A DNA stretch of 64,000 nt from NORP23 sp050302475 (GTDB lineage Bacteria; Pseudomonadota; Alphaproteobacteria; Rhodobacterales; Rhodobacteraceae), in contig JBNLBF010000007.1 of assembly GCA_050302475.1 (NCBI GenBank), positions 62,001 through 126,000 of the forward strand. The letters run 5' to 3'. Below are positions 54,497 to 63,911 of the stretch, one piece after another; position 1 is the stretch's first letter, and each line of letters opens with the position of its first letter. Both the position numbers and the translations under genes were made by a program. The notes beneath the pieces are model-generated. The model had not been told where the DNA came from, did not search any database, and saw only the letters and a program-made list of their open reading frames with translations.

Positions 54497-57414
54497 TGTT
54501 CGCTCCGCAAGAAGAGCCGCGTATTTTCGCCCTGCCACTGGGTGTTGATTTCGCGGGGTGTTTCGTTGACGGGCTGCGTGCGCGAATGGCCGGACAACCG
54601 CCGGAAGCTTGGGCGAAGGTTCAGATTTATGTAAACACGCGGCGCTCTGCCCGACGGCTGGAGGAATTGCTGGCGGCGGGAGGCGCGATGATCCTGCCGG
54701 ATATCCGGGTGATCACGGCGCTGGCGAATGATCCGATGGTGCCACTGCCCCGCGCGGTAACGCCCTTGCGGCGGCGATTGATTTTGGCACGTCTGGTGGC
54801 GGCGTATGTGGCGAAGGAACCGGATGTAGCGCCGGAGTCGGCGGTGTTTGACCTGGCAGACTCGCTGGGGGATCTGCTGGATTCGTTTAGTGGCGAGGGT
54901 ATCGCGACAGAGGCATTGGCCGCGATTGATGTGGAGGATCATTCTGAACATTGGGCACGGTCATTGCGGTTTCTGGAAATTCTGACGGACTATTGGAACG
55001 CCGGTCGTGATGGGCTGATGGATGGCGAGGAACGCCAACGCGCGGCGTCAGAATTTTATGCGGACCTGTGGGCGAATGATCCGCCGGAGGGGCCGGTGAT
55101 TGTCGCGGGCTCCACAGGCTCACGCGGGGCGACGGCGGTGTTTATGGAAGCGGTGGCGAAACTGCCGCAAGGGGCCGTGGTGTTGCCGGGCTATGATTTT
55201 GATCTGCCCGCATCGGCGTGGGACGCGGTTGGAGTTGATCATCCGCAATATGGATTTGCGCGGTTGCGGGACAGGATCGGGTTTGGGACGCCCGCGCTGT
55301 GGCAGGACTGCGCGGGACCGTCGGATGCGCGGAACCGGCTGGTTTCGCTGGCGCTGCGCCCTGCGCCGGTGACTGATCAATGGTTATCCGAAGGACCTGC
55401 GATGGCGGGTGATCTGGCGGCGGCCTGTGCAGACGTGAGTTTGATCGAGGCGCAAGGCTTGCGCGAGGAGGCCGAGGCGATTGCTGTGCGCTTGCGGCAG
55501 GCGGCTGAGGATGGGCAAACGGCGGCGCTGGTCTCGCCAGATCGGATGCTGACACGGCGGGTGACGTCAGTTTTGGCGCGCTGGGGGATCGTGCCGGATG
55601 ATTCCGCGGGGCAACCGTTACCACTGACTCCGCCCGGGATATTTCTACGCCGCGTGATTGGTGCGGCGGGGGGCGAGATGACGCCCGAAGAACTGCTGTC
55701 GATCCTGAAACATCCGCTGTGCGGCGGGGTTGATCAGCGTGGGGTGCATCTGGCGAACACGCGGCGGTTAGAACTGCGGTTTCTGCGGGGCGGAGCGCCA
55801 TTTGTGGAATGGGATACGCTCTGTGCATGGGCGTCGGCCGAGGATATGGGCGACTGGGCTGTATGGCTGCGCGGGTTGTTGGAACCACTCGAAGGGTTGA
55901 ACAGCGCGTCACTGGGCGATTGGTTGCGGGTGCATTCCACGGTTGCGATGGGATTGTCGGGCGGGACAGCCTCGGAAGCGCCGCCTTTAATGGAAAAGAA
56001 TGCCGGAAGGGCGGTTCAGGCGGCGTTCGATGCGTTGACGCAGGAGGCAGACGCGGCCGGGCCGTTGACGCTGGTGGAATACCGGGCCTTGTTCCAATCG
56101 GTGCTGATGCAGACAGAGGTCCACGAAGATGCGTTCCTGCCACATCCGAATATCCAGATTTTAGGAACGCTGGAAGCGCGGGTTCAGTCGGCGGAGTTGG
56201 TGATCCTAGGCGGGTTGAACGAGGGAATTTGGCCGAAAATGCCAGACCCTGACCCGTGGTTGTCGCGCAATATGCGGGCACAAGTCGGTTTGCCTTTGCC
56301 CGAGCGGCAGATAGGTCTGTCAGCGCATGATTTCCAGCAGGCGATTGCGGCCAAGGAGGTTGTGCTGACACGCTCGGTTCGCGATGGAGAGGCGCAGACG
56401 GTTGCCTCGCGCTGGGTGATCAGGTTGCTGAATTTGCTGGATGGGCTGGAGCCCAAGGTAAAGGTCGGCAAAGTCGAGATGAGCGTTCATCACAAAGAAA
56501 TGCTGGATCGGGGAAATGCATTGCTGGCGTTGGCGGCGGCGATGAACCGGCCTGCGGCCGTGGTGAAGGCAGCGGGACGGCCTGCGCCGAGCCCGCCGGT
56601 TGAGGTGCGGCCTAAGAAGCTGTCGGTGACGCGGATCGAGACGCTGATCCGGGATCCTTATGCGATTTATGCGGATAAGGTTTTGGGGCTACGAAAGCTT
56701 AACCCGCTGGGGCGGGAGGCGGATGCGTTGGAGCGTGGGATTGCGCTCCATTCGGTGATGGAGGCGTTTATCAAGGCGACGATGGACGGCCTGCCGGACG
56801 ATGCGGAACGCCTGTTTGTCGACACGGCGCGGCAGGTTTTGGCGGAGGTGCCATGGCCGAGCACGCGGCAATTCTGGCTGGCGCGACTGACGAAAATTGC
56901 GCCTTGGTTTGTGGATGGTGAACGGGCGCGGCGGGAGCGGGGTGCGCCTGCGCAGACGGAGGTTGCGGGGGAACGCTCAGCGGCGGGCTTTACGCTGACG
57001 GCGCATGCGGATCGGGTGGATGTGACGCCGACCGGCGTGGCGATCTACGATTATAAATCGGGGTCGTTGCCGTCGAAAAAGCAGATTTCGCAGTATGCCG
57101 TGCAATTGCCGCTGGAGGGCGCGATTGCGCAGGCTGGCGGGTTTGAAAATATCGGCGCGGTTCATGACGTTTATTTGGAACTGATCGGGCTGGGCAGTGG
57201 CGGTAAGGAAATGCCGCTTGACCTCGGGCCGGAGGATATTGCGAAACACTGGGACAACCTGCTGTCGCTGATTAACGCCTATGGCCAGCGCGCCAAAGGA
57301 TATGCTGCACGGGCGCGGGCGGAGTTGCTGACTTATGGCAGCGATTTTGATCATCTCTCGCGCTTTGGCGAGTGGCAGGATGGCGATCCGTTTGATGTGG
57401 AGGAGGTCGAATGA
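54496..57414 (+). CDS. addB: Double-strand break repair protein AddB
   Basis: A 972-residue subunit of the AddAB helicase-nuclease that resects double-strand breaks and loads RecA. The C-terminal nuclease domain has LHSVMEAF, ADRVDVT and IYDYKSG (the catalytic Asp/Lys). The region preceding the nuclease domain has no Cys (TLIRDPYAIYA), so the iron-sulfur cluster of Firmicutes AddB is absent, as in other alphaproteobacterial AddB. The start ATG overlaps the tsaE stop, and the stop overlaps addA by four bases. Confidence 0.93.
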   Translation: MFAPQEEPRIFALPLGVDFAGCFVDGLRARMAGQPPEAWAKVQIYVNTRRSARRLEELLAAGGAMILPDIRVITALANDPMVPLPRAVTPLRRRLILARLVAAYVAKEPDVAPESAVFDLADSLGDLLDSFSGEGIATEALAAIDVEDHSEHWARSLRFLEILTDYWNAGRDGLMDGEERQRAASEFYADLWANDPPEGPVIVAGSTGSRGATAVFMEAVAKLPQGAVVLPGYDFDLPASAWDAVGVDHPQYGFARLRDRIGFGTPALWQDCAGPSDARNRLVSLALRPAPVTDQWLSEGPAMAGDLAAACADVSLIEAQGLREEAEAIAVRLRQAAEDGQTAALVSPDRMLTRRVTSVLARWGIVPDDSAGQPLPLTPPGIFLRRVIGAAGGEMTPEELLSILKHPLCGGVDQRGVHLANTRRLELRFLRGGAPFVEWDTLCAWASAEDMGDWAVWLRGLLEPLEGLNSASLGDWLRVHSTVAMGLSGGTASEAPPLMEKNAGRAVQAAFDALTQEADAAGPLTLVEYRALFQSVLMQTEVHEDAFLPHPNIQILGTLEARVQSAELVILGGLNEGIWPKMPDPDPWLSRNMRAQVGLPLPERQIGLSAHDFQQAIAAKEVVLTRSVRDGEAQTVASRWVIRLLNLLDGLEPKVKVGKVEMSVHHKEMLDRGNALLALAAAMNRPAAVVKAAGRPAPSPPVEVRPKKLSVTRIETLIRDPYAIYADKVLGLRKLNPLGREADALERGIALHSVMEAFIKATMDGLPDDAERLFVDTARQVLAEVPWPSTRQFWLARLTKIAPWFVDGERARRERGAPAQTEVAGERSAAGFTLTAHADRVDVTPTGVAIYDYKSGSLPSKKQISQYAVQLPLEGAIAQAGGFENIGAVHDVYLELIGLGSGGKEMPLDLGPEDIAKHWDNLLSLINAYGQRAKGYAARARAELLTYGSDFDHLSRFGEWQDGDPFDVEEVE

Positions 57415-60400
57415 CGGACCTCGCAACATTACGTCAGATTGATGCGGCGGCGCCGTCGCGATCCACATGGGTGTCGGCGAATGCGGGGTCGGGCAAGACG
57501 CGGGTGCTGACCAACCGCGTGGCGCGGCTGTTGCTGGCGGGATGCGAGCCGCAGAAAATCCTGTGCCTGACCTATACCAAAGCCGCCGCGGCGGAGATGC
57601 AGAACCGGCTGTTCAGCACACTCGGCACATGGGCGATGAAGCCGGACGGTGAACTGGCGGAAGAACTGTCGAAGCTGGGCGAAAAGGATGTAGCCGTGGA
57701 GCGGCTGGCCGAGGCGCGCAAACTGTTCGCGCGGGCGCTGGAAACGCCGGGGGGGTTGAAAATCCAGACGATCCACTCTTTCTGCGGCGCGGTGCTGAGG
57801 CGGTTTCCGTTGGAGGCTGGGGTCTCACCCCAGTTTCAGGAGATGGATGACCGGCAGGCGAAACAGCTGCGCGCCGAGATTTTAGAGGAGATCGCGGAGG
57901 AGGCCTCAAACGTGTTTGCCGACATGGCCAGCTGGCTGTCGGGGGAGGATACGGACGGGCTGCTGAACGGTATCTTGAAACATGCGGATGCGCTGGGGCG
58001 TGTTGATGATCAGGCGCTGGCGACGGTTTTGGATGCGGATCCCGATGCGACGGATGATATTTTGCTGGCGCAAGCCATGCAGGGCGTTTCGGATCAGGAA
58101 ATCCGCCAGCTTGCTGATGCGATGGCAGCGGGTGGCGCCAATGACAAAAAGTTCGCCGCCAAGATTCAGGCGGGATTGGCGCTGTCTGCGGCTGATGCAA
58201 TGGAAATTTTCGAAGATGCCTTTCTGACCAACGGCCAACGACGATCCGATCATAACTTCCCAACCAAGGCGGTCAAAGCTGCGCATCCGTGGGTTCCGGA
58301 TATGATGGAGCTGTTGAAGGACCGGCTGTTTGAAGCGCGACAAGGTCGGCTGAAACGCGATGCCTTTAATCGAGCGCGGGCGCTGTATAATTTCGCGGCG
58401 GAATTTTTGCGGCGCTATTCGGCACGCAAGTCGCTGCTCAGTCGGCTCGATTTTGACGATTTGATCCAGAAGACGCGGGCGTTGCTAAAACGGTCGGGTT
58501 ATTCGGGGTGGGTTCTTTATCGCCTCGATGGCGGGATTGACCATATTCTGGTGGACGAGGCGCAGGATACCTCGCCGGATCAGTGGGAAATTGTGCGGCT
58601 GTTGGCGGAAGAGTTTTACGTTGGCGAAGGGGCGCAGGAAGCCACGCGCACGATATTTGTCGTGGGGGACGAAAAGCAGTCGATTTATTCCTTCCAAGGG
58701 GCCGACCCGCATGAATTCGGGCGAATGCGCGATGCATTTGCCGCGAAACTGGCGGGGATTTCGGCGGAGTTGCAGACGGTTGATTTGTTGCACTCGTTTC
58801 GGTCTGCCAAGCCGATCCTAAAACTGGTGGATCGGGTGTTTTCCGGTGATGTGACCGCGGGTATCGAAGGGCCGGTGGAGCATCAAGCCTTTAAGGAAGA
58901 CCTGCCGGGGCGGGTGGAGTTGTGGCCGTTTATCGAAAAGCCGGAGGACCCCGAGCCATCTGATTGGTGGGTGCCCGTGGACAGTGCCCCGCCCGATGCG
59001 CCGCATCTGCTGCTGGCGGAGTCGGTGGCGGAACGGGTGGCCGGGATCATCGACGGGAAGCAACTGTTGCCGGGGTCGGACAGGGCGATCCGCGCTGGTG
59101 ATTTCATGGTGCTGGTGCAGTCGCGCGGGCCGCTGTTCCACGCGATCATCAAGGCGCTGAAATCGCGTGGGGTTGAGGTGGCCGGGGCGGATCGTCTGAA
59201 AATTGTTGAGGAACTGGCGGTTAAGGATCTGCTTGCCTTGCTGGCGTTTGTGGCAACGCCGGAGGATGATTTGTCGCTGGCCTGTGTGCTTCGGTCCCCG
59301 CTGTGCGGACTGTCCGAAGGGGATTTGTACCGGCTGGCGCAGGGGCGCACGGGAACGTTGTGGAAACGGCTTGAGGAGCACATGGGCGACCATCCACAGG
59401 CTTACGAAATGCTGCGGGCCTTGCGCGGTCGGGCGGATTTCATCCGGCCTTATGACCTGCTGGAGCAGGTGTTGATTGCGCATGACGGGCGGCGGAAATT
59501 GTTGGCGCGGCTGGGGCCGGAGGCCGAAGATGGCGTGGATGAGTTGCTGAACCAGGCGCTGGCTTATGAAAGCGTCGAAGCGCCGACGCTGACCGGATTT
59601 CTGTCTTGGATTACCTCGGACGATGTCGAGGTCAAACGCCAGATGGATGCGGAAGGTGACCGCGTGCGGGTGATGACTGTGCACGGGGCCAAGGGGCTGG
59701 AATCGCCGATTGTGATCTTGCCGGACACGATGAAACGCGAAGAATGGCGGCATCCTCCGCAAGTGATTGAAATTGACGGTGTGCCGGTTTGGCGGACGTC
59801 CAAAAACGATTCCCCAGACGTGATGCAGGAGCATGAGGATCAGCGCCAGCAGCGCGAGCGCGAGGAGTCGGAGCGGCTGTTATATGTCGCGATGACGCGC
59901 GCGAAACAGTGGCTGATCGTGGCGGGGGCAGGATCGGCGCAAAAGCGTAAGGATGGCTGGTACGACAAGATCGAAGCGGCGTTTCCCGAGGATGCCAAGG
60001 CTGAGGAAACGCCCGATGGCATCGCGAAGGTGATCGAGTGCAACTGGGGTACTGGTGTGGCAGAGGCAGAGATTACCGCGCAGACGCGCGTGGATTTCCC
60101 TGCCGGTCTTGCTTCCCCCATTCCCGCGCCACCGCGCAAACTGCAATATCTGTCGCCGTCGGACCTTGGCGGTGAACATGCCCTCGCCGGAGGTGATCCG
60201 GCGGAGGCGGCTGCGGCCATGCGGCGCGGGACGGATATTCACACATTGCTGGAGGTGCTGCCCGACATGCCACAAGACCAATGGCCGGACATTGCCGTGC
60301 GGTTGGTTGATGATTGGGAGGCGCTGTTGCCCGAAGCCGCCGCCGTGCTGACTGCGCCGGAACTGTCGCATATCTTCAGCCCTGACGCCCTGGCCGAGGT

Positions 60401-60710
60401 TCCGGTGACGGCTTATATCGATCCACTCGACGCGCCGATCATGGGGCGGATTGACCGGTTGATCGTGGCGGACGACCATATTCTGATCGTCGATTTCAAA
60501 TCCAACCGGGATGTGCCCGACAGCCCAGGCACAACTCCCAGCGGATTTTTGAAACAAATGGGGGCCTATGCGGACGCGCTGCGCCAGGTTTATCCGGGCA
60601 AGGAAATAAGGACCGCTATCCTGTGGACCCGCACGGCGACCCTGATGGCTCTTCCCGAAAACGTGACTGCGGCAGCGTTGCGCCTTGACGGTCCTAAGGT
60701 GGCTACCTAG
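57411..60710 (+). CDS. addA: Double-strand break repair helicase AddA
   Basis: A 1099-residue UvrD-like helicase with fused nuclease. Walker A SANAGSGKTRVL is at 22-33, the helicase core has DEAQDTSPDQWEIVRLL, QSIYSFQGADPHEF and the late VMTVHGAKGLESPIV and LLYVAMTRAK. The nuclease domain at the end has IMGRIDRLIV and LIVDFKSNRD. It partners AddB, whose gene overlaps its start. Full length and all motifs are intact, so the complex should be active. Confidence 0.95.
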   Translation: MTDLATLRQIDAAAPSRSTWVSANAGSGKTRVLTNRVARLLLAGCEPQKILCLTYTKAAAAEMQNRLFSTLGTWAMKPDGELAEELSKLGEKDVAVERLAEARKLFARALETPGGLKIQTIHSFCGAVLRRFPLEAGVSPQFQEMDDRQAKQLRAEILEEIAEEASNVFADMASWLSGEDTDGLLNGILKHADALGRVDDQALATVLDADPDATDDILLAQAMQGVSDQEIRQLADAMAAGGANDKKFAAKIQAGLALSAADAMEIFEDAFLTNGQRRSDHNFPTKAVKAAHPWVPDMMELLKDRLFEARQGRLKRDAFNRARALYNFAAEFLRRYSARKSLLSRLDFDDLIQKTRALLKRSGYSGWVLYRLDGGIDHILVDEAQDTSPDQWEIVRLLAEEFYVGEGAQEATRTIFVVGDEKQSIYSFQGADPHEFGRMRDAFAAKLAGISAELQTVDLLHSFRSAKPILKLVDRVFSGDVTAGIEGPVEHQAFKEDLPGRVELWPFIEKPEDPEPSDWWVPVDSAPPDAPHLLLAESVAERVAGIIDGKQLLPGSDRAIRAGDFMVLVQSRGPLFHAIIKALKSRGVEVAGADRLKIVEELAVKDLLALLAFVATPEDDLSLACVLRSPLCGLSEGDLYRLAQGRTGTLWKRLEEHMGDHPQAYEMLRALRGRADFIRPYDLLEQVLIAHDGRRKLLARLGPEAEDGVDELLNQALAYESVEAPTLTGFLSWITSDDVEVKRQMDAEGDRVRVMTVHGAKGLESPIVILPDTMKREEWRHPPQVIEIDGVPVWRTSKNDSPDVMQEHEDQRQQREREESERLLYVAMTRAKQWLIVAGAGSAQKRKDGWYDKIEAAFPEDAKAEETPDGIAKVIECNWGTGVAEAEITAQTRVDFPAGLASPIPAPPRKLQYLSPSDLGGEHALAGGDPAEAAAAMRRGTDIHTLLEVLPDMPQDQWPDIAVRLVDDWEALLPEAAAVLTAPELSHIFSPDALAEVPVTAYIDPLDAPIMGRIDRLIVADDHILIVDFKSNRDVPDSPGTTPSGFLKQMGAYADALRQVYPGKEIRTAILWTRTATLMALPENVTAAALRLDGPKVAT

Positions 60711-60748
60711 GTTGAGCTTCGAGTTATACGCATAAGTAGGAGCATATC

Positions 60749-61069
60749 ATGGCAACAGTAGCAGTCACCGACGCCACATTCGAAGCCGAAGTTGTAAATT
60801 CCGACGTTCCCGTCGTTGTCGATTTCTGGGCGGAATGGTGTGGCCCGTGCAAAATGATTGGCCCGGCTCTGGAAGAGCTGTCCGAGGAATATGGCGGCAC
60901 GATCAAGATCGCCAAGGTCAATGTCGATGAAAACCCGGTTTCACCCAGCCAGCTTGGCGTGCGTGGTATTCCGGCAATGTTTATGTTCAAAGATGGCAAG
61001 GTCATCTCGAACAAAATCGGGGCTGCACCCAAGGCCAGCCTGAAAGAATGGATCGACACCGCCGTTTGA
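60749..61069 (+). CDS. trxA: Thioredoxin
   Basis: A 106-residue classic thioredoxin with WCGPC (Cys31, Cys34) and the cis-proline in RGIPAMFMFKDG. It reduces disulfides of cytoplasmic proteins. It follows addA after 38 bases with its own ribosome site (TAGGAG) and ends at a strong terminator. Promoter elements are not clear. Confidence 0.97.
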   Translation: MATVAVTDATFEAEVVNSDVPVVVDFWAEWCGPCKMIGPALEELSEEYGGTIKIAKVNVDENPVSPSQLGVRGIPAMFMFKDGKVISNKIGAAPKASLKEWIDTAV

Positions 61070-61091
61070 TCCGGAAGAAATTTACGAAAGA

Positions 61092-61118
61092 GGCCGCCCG
61101 GTGAGGCGGCCTTTTTTT
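61092..61118. terminator. Intrinsic terminator of trxA, probably bidirectional
   Basis: GGCCGCC (61092-61098) pairs with GGCGGCC (61105-61111) around a six-base loop, and TTTTTTT follows on the plus strand. The convergent VOC protein gene ends at 61117, so the same stem can serve it. Confidence 0.93.
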
Positions 61119-61599
61119 ATTCTTGCATCAGCCCGTCGAAATCGAGCGGCGCATTGACCATTTTCAGGTTGCAATCAGCATCGTAGGGCCACTGATCCTG
61201 GGGCTTGTCCCAATAAAGCTCTACCCCGTTACCGTCGGGATCGTCGAGGTATAGCGCCTCAGACACGCCATGATCCGCCGCGCCGGTGAATTTCAGACCG
61301 GCATTGGTGACCCGACGCACGGCATCCGCCAGATCAGCGCGGGTCGGGTAGAGGAATGCGGTGTGGTAAAGGCCGGTATGTCCCGGGGGCGGGGGCGTAG
61401 CGCCCAAGCTCTCCCATGTATTCAGGCCGATATGGTGATGGTAGCCGCCTGCGGACAGAAACGCGGCTTGGGTACCGAATTTCTGTTGCAGTTCGAACCC
61501 CAGCACGCCGGAATAGAAACCGATGGCACGGTCAAGGTCCGCGACCTTCAGGTGGATATGGCCAACGCGGGCGCCTGCGGCGATGGGTGTGTCTGACAT
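61117..61599 (-). CDS. VOC family ring-cleavage dioxygenase-like protein
   Basis: A 160-residue VOC-fold protein from the ATG at 61599. HIHLKVADLDRAIGFYSGVLGF, YHHHIGLNTW and GVELYWDKPQDQW recall the CatE type of catechol 2,3-dioxygenase, with His and Glu metal ligands. Its own substrate is unknown, and half-length members may be thiol- or metal-binding stress proteins. It converges on trxA and shares its terminator. Confidence 0.85.
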   Translation of the reverse strand: MSDTPIAAGARVGHIHLKVADLDRAIGFYSGVLGFELQQKFGTQAAFLSAGGYHHHIGLNTWESLGATPPPPGHTGLYHTAFLYPTRADLADAVRRVTNAGLKFTGAADHGVSEALYLDDPDGNGVELYWDKPQDQWPYDADCNLKMVNAPLDFDGLMQE

Positions 61600-61686
61600 G
61601 GTGTTTCCTTTCGTTGAAAGGAAGCTAGCGCTTTGCAGGATCAAATCAAGGAAGTACCTTTTTGTCTGATGGTTACGTCTATGTGC

Positions 61687-62598
61687 CTATGCAGCCTTCG
61701 CCGGATCGAAGATCAACGAATGCACAACAGCACTGCCCGCCATCGCCCCGTCTGCTACAGCAAAATTTGCGCCAAACATCATGCGTGTCACATCCCCCGC
61801 AGCAAAGACGTTCGGGACGGAGGTGTGCATCATCGTATCGACCTTCAGATGGCTGCCGAACGGGGTTTCGACAAGTTCGCATCCCAGCTTCGGGCCAATG
61901 TCGGTGCTGAGTTCGAACGGGGCGGCGAGGTAAAGGGTCGCACGCGCGACGGCCTCACCCGTATCAAGGAGCAGATGCGTGATCTGGCCGTGTTCGTGCT
62001 GAATGCCGGTGACCGTGCCGTCTTTCACCGTGATGCCTTTGGCGGTCAGTCTCGCGCGCACCTCGTCGGGCAGGGTGATGCCATTTGTGAACAGCATCAT
62101 GTCGGAGGACCAGTTTTGCAGCATCAGGACATGCTCCGCCATGCTGGGATCGTTCAGCAGGAATCCGGTTGGCGCATCAGCTTTTTCAAACCCGTCACAG
62201 AACGGGCAGGCGATGGCGGATTTGCCCCAACAGTCCGACAGGCCGGGGATCGCGGGCAGCAGATCACGCATCCCGTGGGCGAGGATCAGGCGGCGGGCGC
62301 GGAGGGTTTGATCGGCATGGAGGGTGAACAGACCGTCATTGGTGACGTCTGTGACTGTGTCTTCAATTAGCGTCACGGACGGATAAGCCAGCACATTCTC
62401 GCGCCCCGCCATGCGGATCGCGGTCGGTGCATTGCCATCCTGCCCAAGGAAGTTATGCGCATGTGCCGAAAACCGGTTGCGGGTTTTGCCATTGTCGAAC
62501 AGGGCGACCGACTTGCGGGCACGGGCGAGGTGGAGTGTGGCGGTCAGGCCGGCGAAGCTGCCGCCGATGACGGCGACGTCGAAAATGGGATCGGACAT
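61687..62598 (-). CDS. NAD(P)/FAD-dependent oxidoreductase, thioredoxin reductase-like
   Basis: A 303-residue flavoprotein with the FAD motif VIGGSFAGLTA (10-20), a CXXC redox centre CPFC (131-134), and the late FAD region PNVFAAGDVTRM. The fold is that of thioredoxin reductase, but the CPFC replaces the usual CATC, so it may reduce another disulfide substrate. It is divergent from an Rrf2-type regulator with a perfect palindrome between them, so that regulator is its likely controller. Confidence 0.88.
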   Translation of the reverse strand: MSDPIFDVAVIGGSFAGLTATLHLARARKSVALFDNGKTRNRFSAHAHNFLGQDGNAPTAIRMAGRENVLAYPSVTLIEDTVTDVTNDGLFTLHADQTLRARRLILAHGMRDLLPAIPGLSDCWGKSAIACPFCDGFEKADAPTGFLLNDPSMAEHVLMLQNWSSDMMLFTNGITLPDEVRARLTAKGITVKDGTVTGIQHEHGQITHLLLDTGEAVARATLYLAAPFELSTDIGPKLGCELVETPFGSHLKVDTMMHTSVPNVFAAGDVTRMMFGANFAVADGAMAGSAVVHSLIFDPAKAA

Positions 62599-62626
62599 AT
62601 GATTTTCCTTGCTTGGGATGATTCTC

Positions 62627-62643
62627 GTAACTATATAAGTTAC
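62627..62643 (+). promoter_or_regulatory. Palindromic operator between the flavoprotein and Rrf2 genes
   Basis: GTAACTATATAAGTTAC is a perfect inverted repeat (6-base arms around ATATA). It ends at the base before the regulator ATG at 62644 and is 28 bases from the flavoprotein start. It has the length and symmetry of Rrf2-family operators. No ribosome site fits between it and the ATG. Confidence 0.8.
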
Positions 62644-63075
62644 ATGAAACAGAACAGCAAGCTCTCCCTCGCGCTACATACGCTTGGCCATATGGCGGTG
62701 ACACCGGATCGGCCGATGACATCCGACTTTATTGCCGAGTTTCACCAAACGAATCCGGTCGTTGTGCGCCGCGTGTTGGGCAGCTTGCGCGAGGCCGGGT
62801 TGCTGCATTCTGAAAAGGGGCACGCGGGGGGTTGGCGACTGGCGAAAGCGCCCGGCGATATCAGCGTGGCAGAGGTTTATCTGGCCCTTGGCGAACCCTA
62901 TCTGAAACCTGCGGGCAAAGGGCCGGACACGCCGCCCGGTTGCGCGATCCGCACGGCGATGGAGGAGACGGTAAATCTGGCGGTGGCAGAGGCCGAGGCG
63001 GTTTTTGTCGAACGCCTCCGCACCAAAACGCTGGCCGATTTGGCGGCGACGATGGGCCCGGCGTTGCACGGCTGA
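62644..63075 (+). CDS. Rrf2 family transcriptional regulator
   Basis: A 143-residue winged-helix regulator from the ATG at 62644. The HTH region is TSDFIAEFHQTNPVVVRRVLGSLREAGLL and the wing SEKGHAGGWRLAKAP, as in YwnA/Rrf2 proteins. Only one Cys (PPGCAIR) is present, so it lacks the three-Cys iron-sulfur site of IscR or NsrR and may sense thiol oxidation through that residue. There is no ribosome site near the ATG, so the mRNA may be leaderless. It likely represses itself and the divergent flavoprotein gene. Confidence 0.88.
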   Translation: MKQNSKLSLALHTLGHMAVTPDRPMTSDFIAEFHQTNPVVVRRVLGSLREAGLLHSEKGHAGGWRLAKAPGDISVAEVYLALGEPYLKPAGKGPDTPPGCAIRTAMEETVNLAVAEAEAVFVERLRTKTLADLAATMGPALHG

Positions 63076-63113
63076 AATCGCGTGATGGCGCCGGGCCAGG
63101 CTTATCGTCTGCG

Positions 63114-63443
63114 TCAGCAATCGGTGCGCGGGAGTTGCTGGATCGGGGCTTCGCGCTGAACAAGTTTCCGGGCCTGAATATCCACGCTCCATTCCACGGG
63201 CACATCTTCAGACATTTCCAGATCACCGCTTGCAACGGCGAGGATGTCGATATTCCGCGACCCGTGTAAACGCCTTGCCTCGGCTTCTACGAAGGTACGA
63301 TCCGTGTCAATCGGGTCTCGACTATATGTTTGGGTGTTTGGGGTGACTTCCTCGTAAATCTCGTTCACCAGAAGGGGTTCACCGGTATCGGCATCAAAAG
63401 CGACAACAACTCCGGTCCGGACGATTTCAAATTTCTCAGTCAT
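63114..63443 (-). CDS. Hypothetical protein
   Basis: A 109-residue product from the ATG at 63443 (GGA about ten bases upstream; an earlier frame to 63479 is not favoured). The start MTEKFEIVRTGVVVAFDADTGEPLLVNEIYEEV suggests a small beta-rich soluble protein without signal peptide or membrane segment. I recognise no family. It begins four bases after the stop of the gene before it, so the two form a unit. Confidence 0.65.
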   Translation of the reverse strand: MTEKFEIVRTGVVVAFDADTGEPLLVNEIYEEVTPNTQTYSRDPIDTDRTFVEAEARRLHGSRNIDILAVASGDLEMSEDVPVEWSVDIQARKLVQREAPIQQLPRTDC

Positions 63444-63447
63444 GGGA

Positions 63448-63777
63448 TCAATTCCAATAATCAATTTTGTGACAAGCATAGACTGTCGATTTGTAGGCGC
63501 CTGCTCTAAATTTAATCTCAGTTACATCGTCGCGCTGAATGCACGGCTTAGGGGGCTCAAATTCTTCGAAGGTCCCGTTCGAGACGATATGCTTGATTCC
63601 TGCATAGCCTTGTATGAGCCAAGGTGGATCGCCTGGCTTTTCCGTAGTTGAAAAGTACGTAAGCGCGGAAGTGGAAGTAATGTCGCGATGGTTAGGTCGG
63701 ACGGTAATATAATGAAATATACTGGCCCAGTGCCAATTGTTAAACTGGGCCCATATGGTTCCTATTCGCGTCGGCAT
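63448..63777 (-). CDS. Hypothetical protein
   Basis: A 109-residue product with an excellent ribosome site (AAGGAGG, six bases before the ATG). It is rich in aromatic residues (FNNWHWASIFHYITVRPNH) and has two cysteines. No signal peptide or membrane segment is evident and I know no family. The following gene starts four bases after its stop, so both are cotranscribed. Codon use does not look strange, but neither gene has a recognisable relative in my knowledge. Confidence 0.68.
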   Translation of the reverse strand: MPTRIGTIWAQFNNWHWASIFHYITVRPNHRDITSTSALTYFSTTEKPGDPPWLIQGYAGIKHIVSNGTFEEFEPPKPCIQRDDVTEIKFRAGAYKSTVYACHKIDYWN

Positions 63778-63911
63778 TGAAAGCCTCCTTTTCGGAAAAT
63801 GTATGAAGGTATTGTGTGTCTAGTAATCGCTGCAAACACGGTATCGTTCAGTGATATTGCGCACAGTTGGGATGCGAATTGGCGGTTGAGCTTTCGCATC
63901 TGATACAGCAG

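Noticed and set aside
55142..56371. A 409-codon minus-strand open frame within addB
   Set aside because: It has extreme Pro/Arg/Ser content, typical of antisense reading of GC-rich DNA.
62644..63075. Rrf2 regulator as IscR or NsrR
   Set aside because: Only one cysteine is present; the iron-sulfur members need three.
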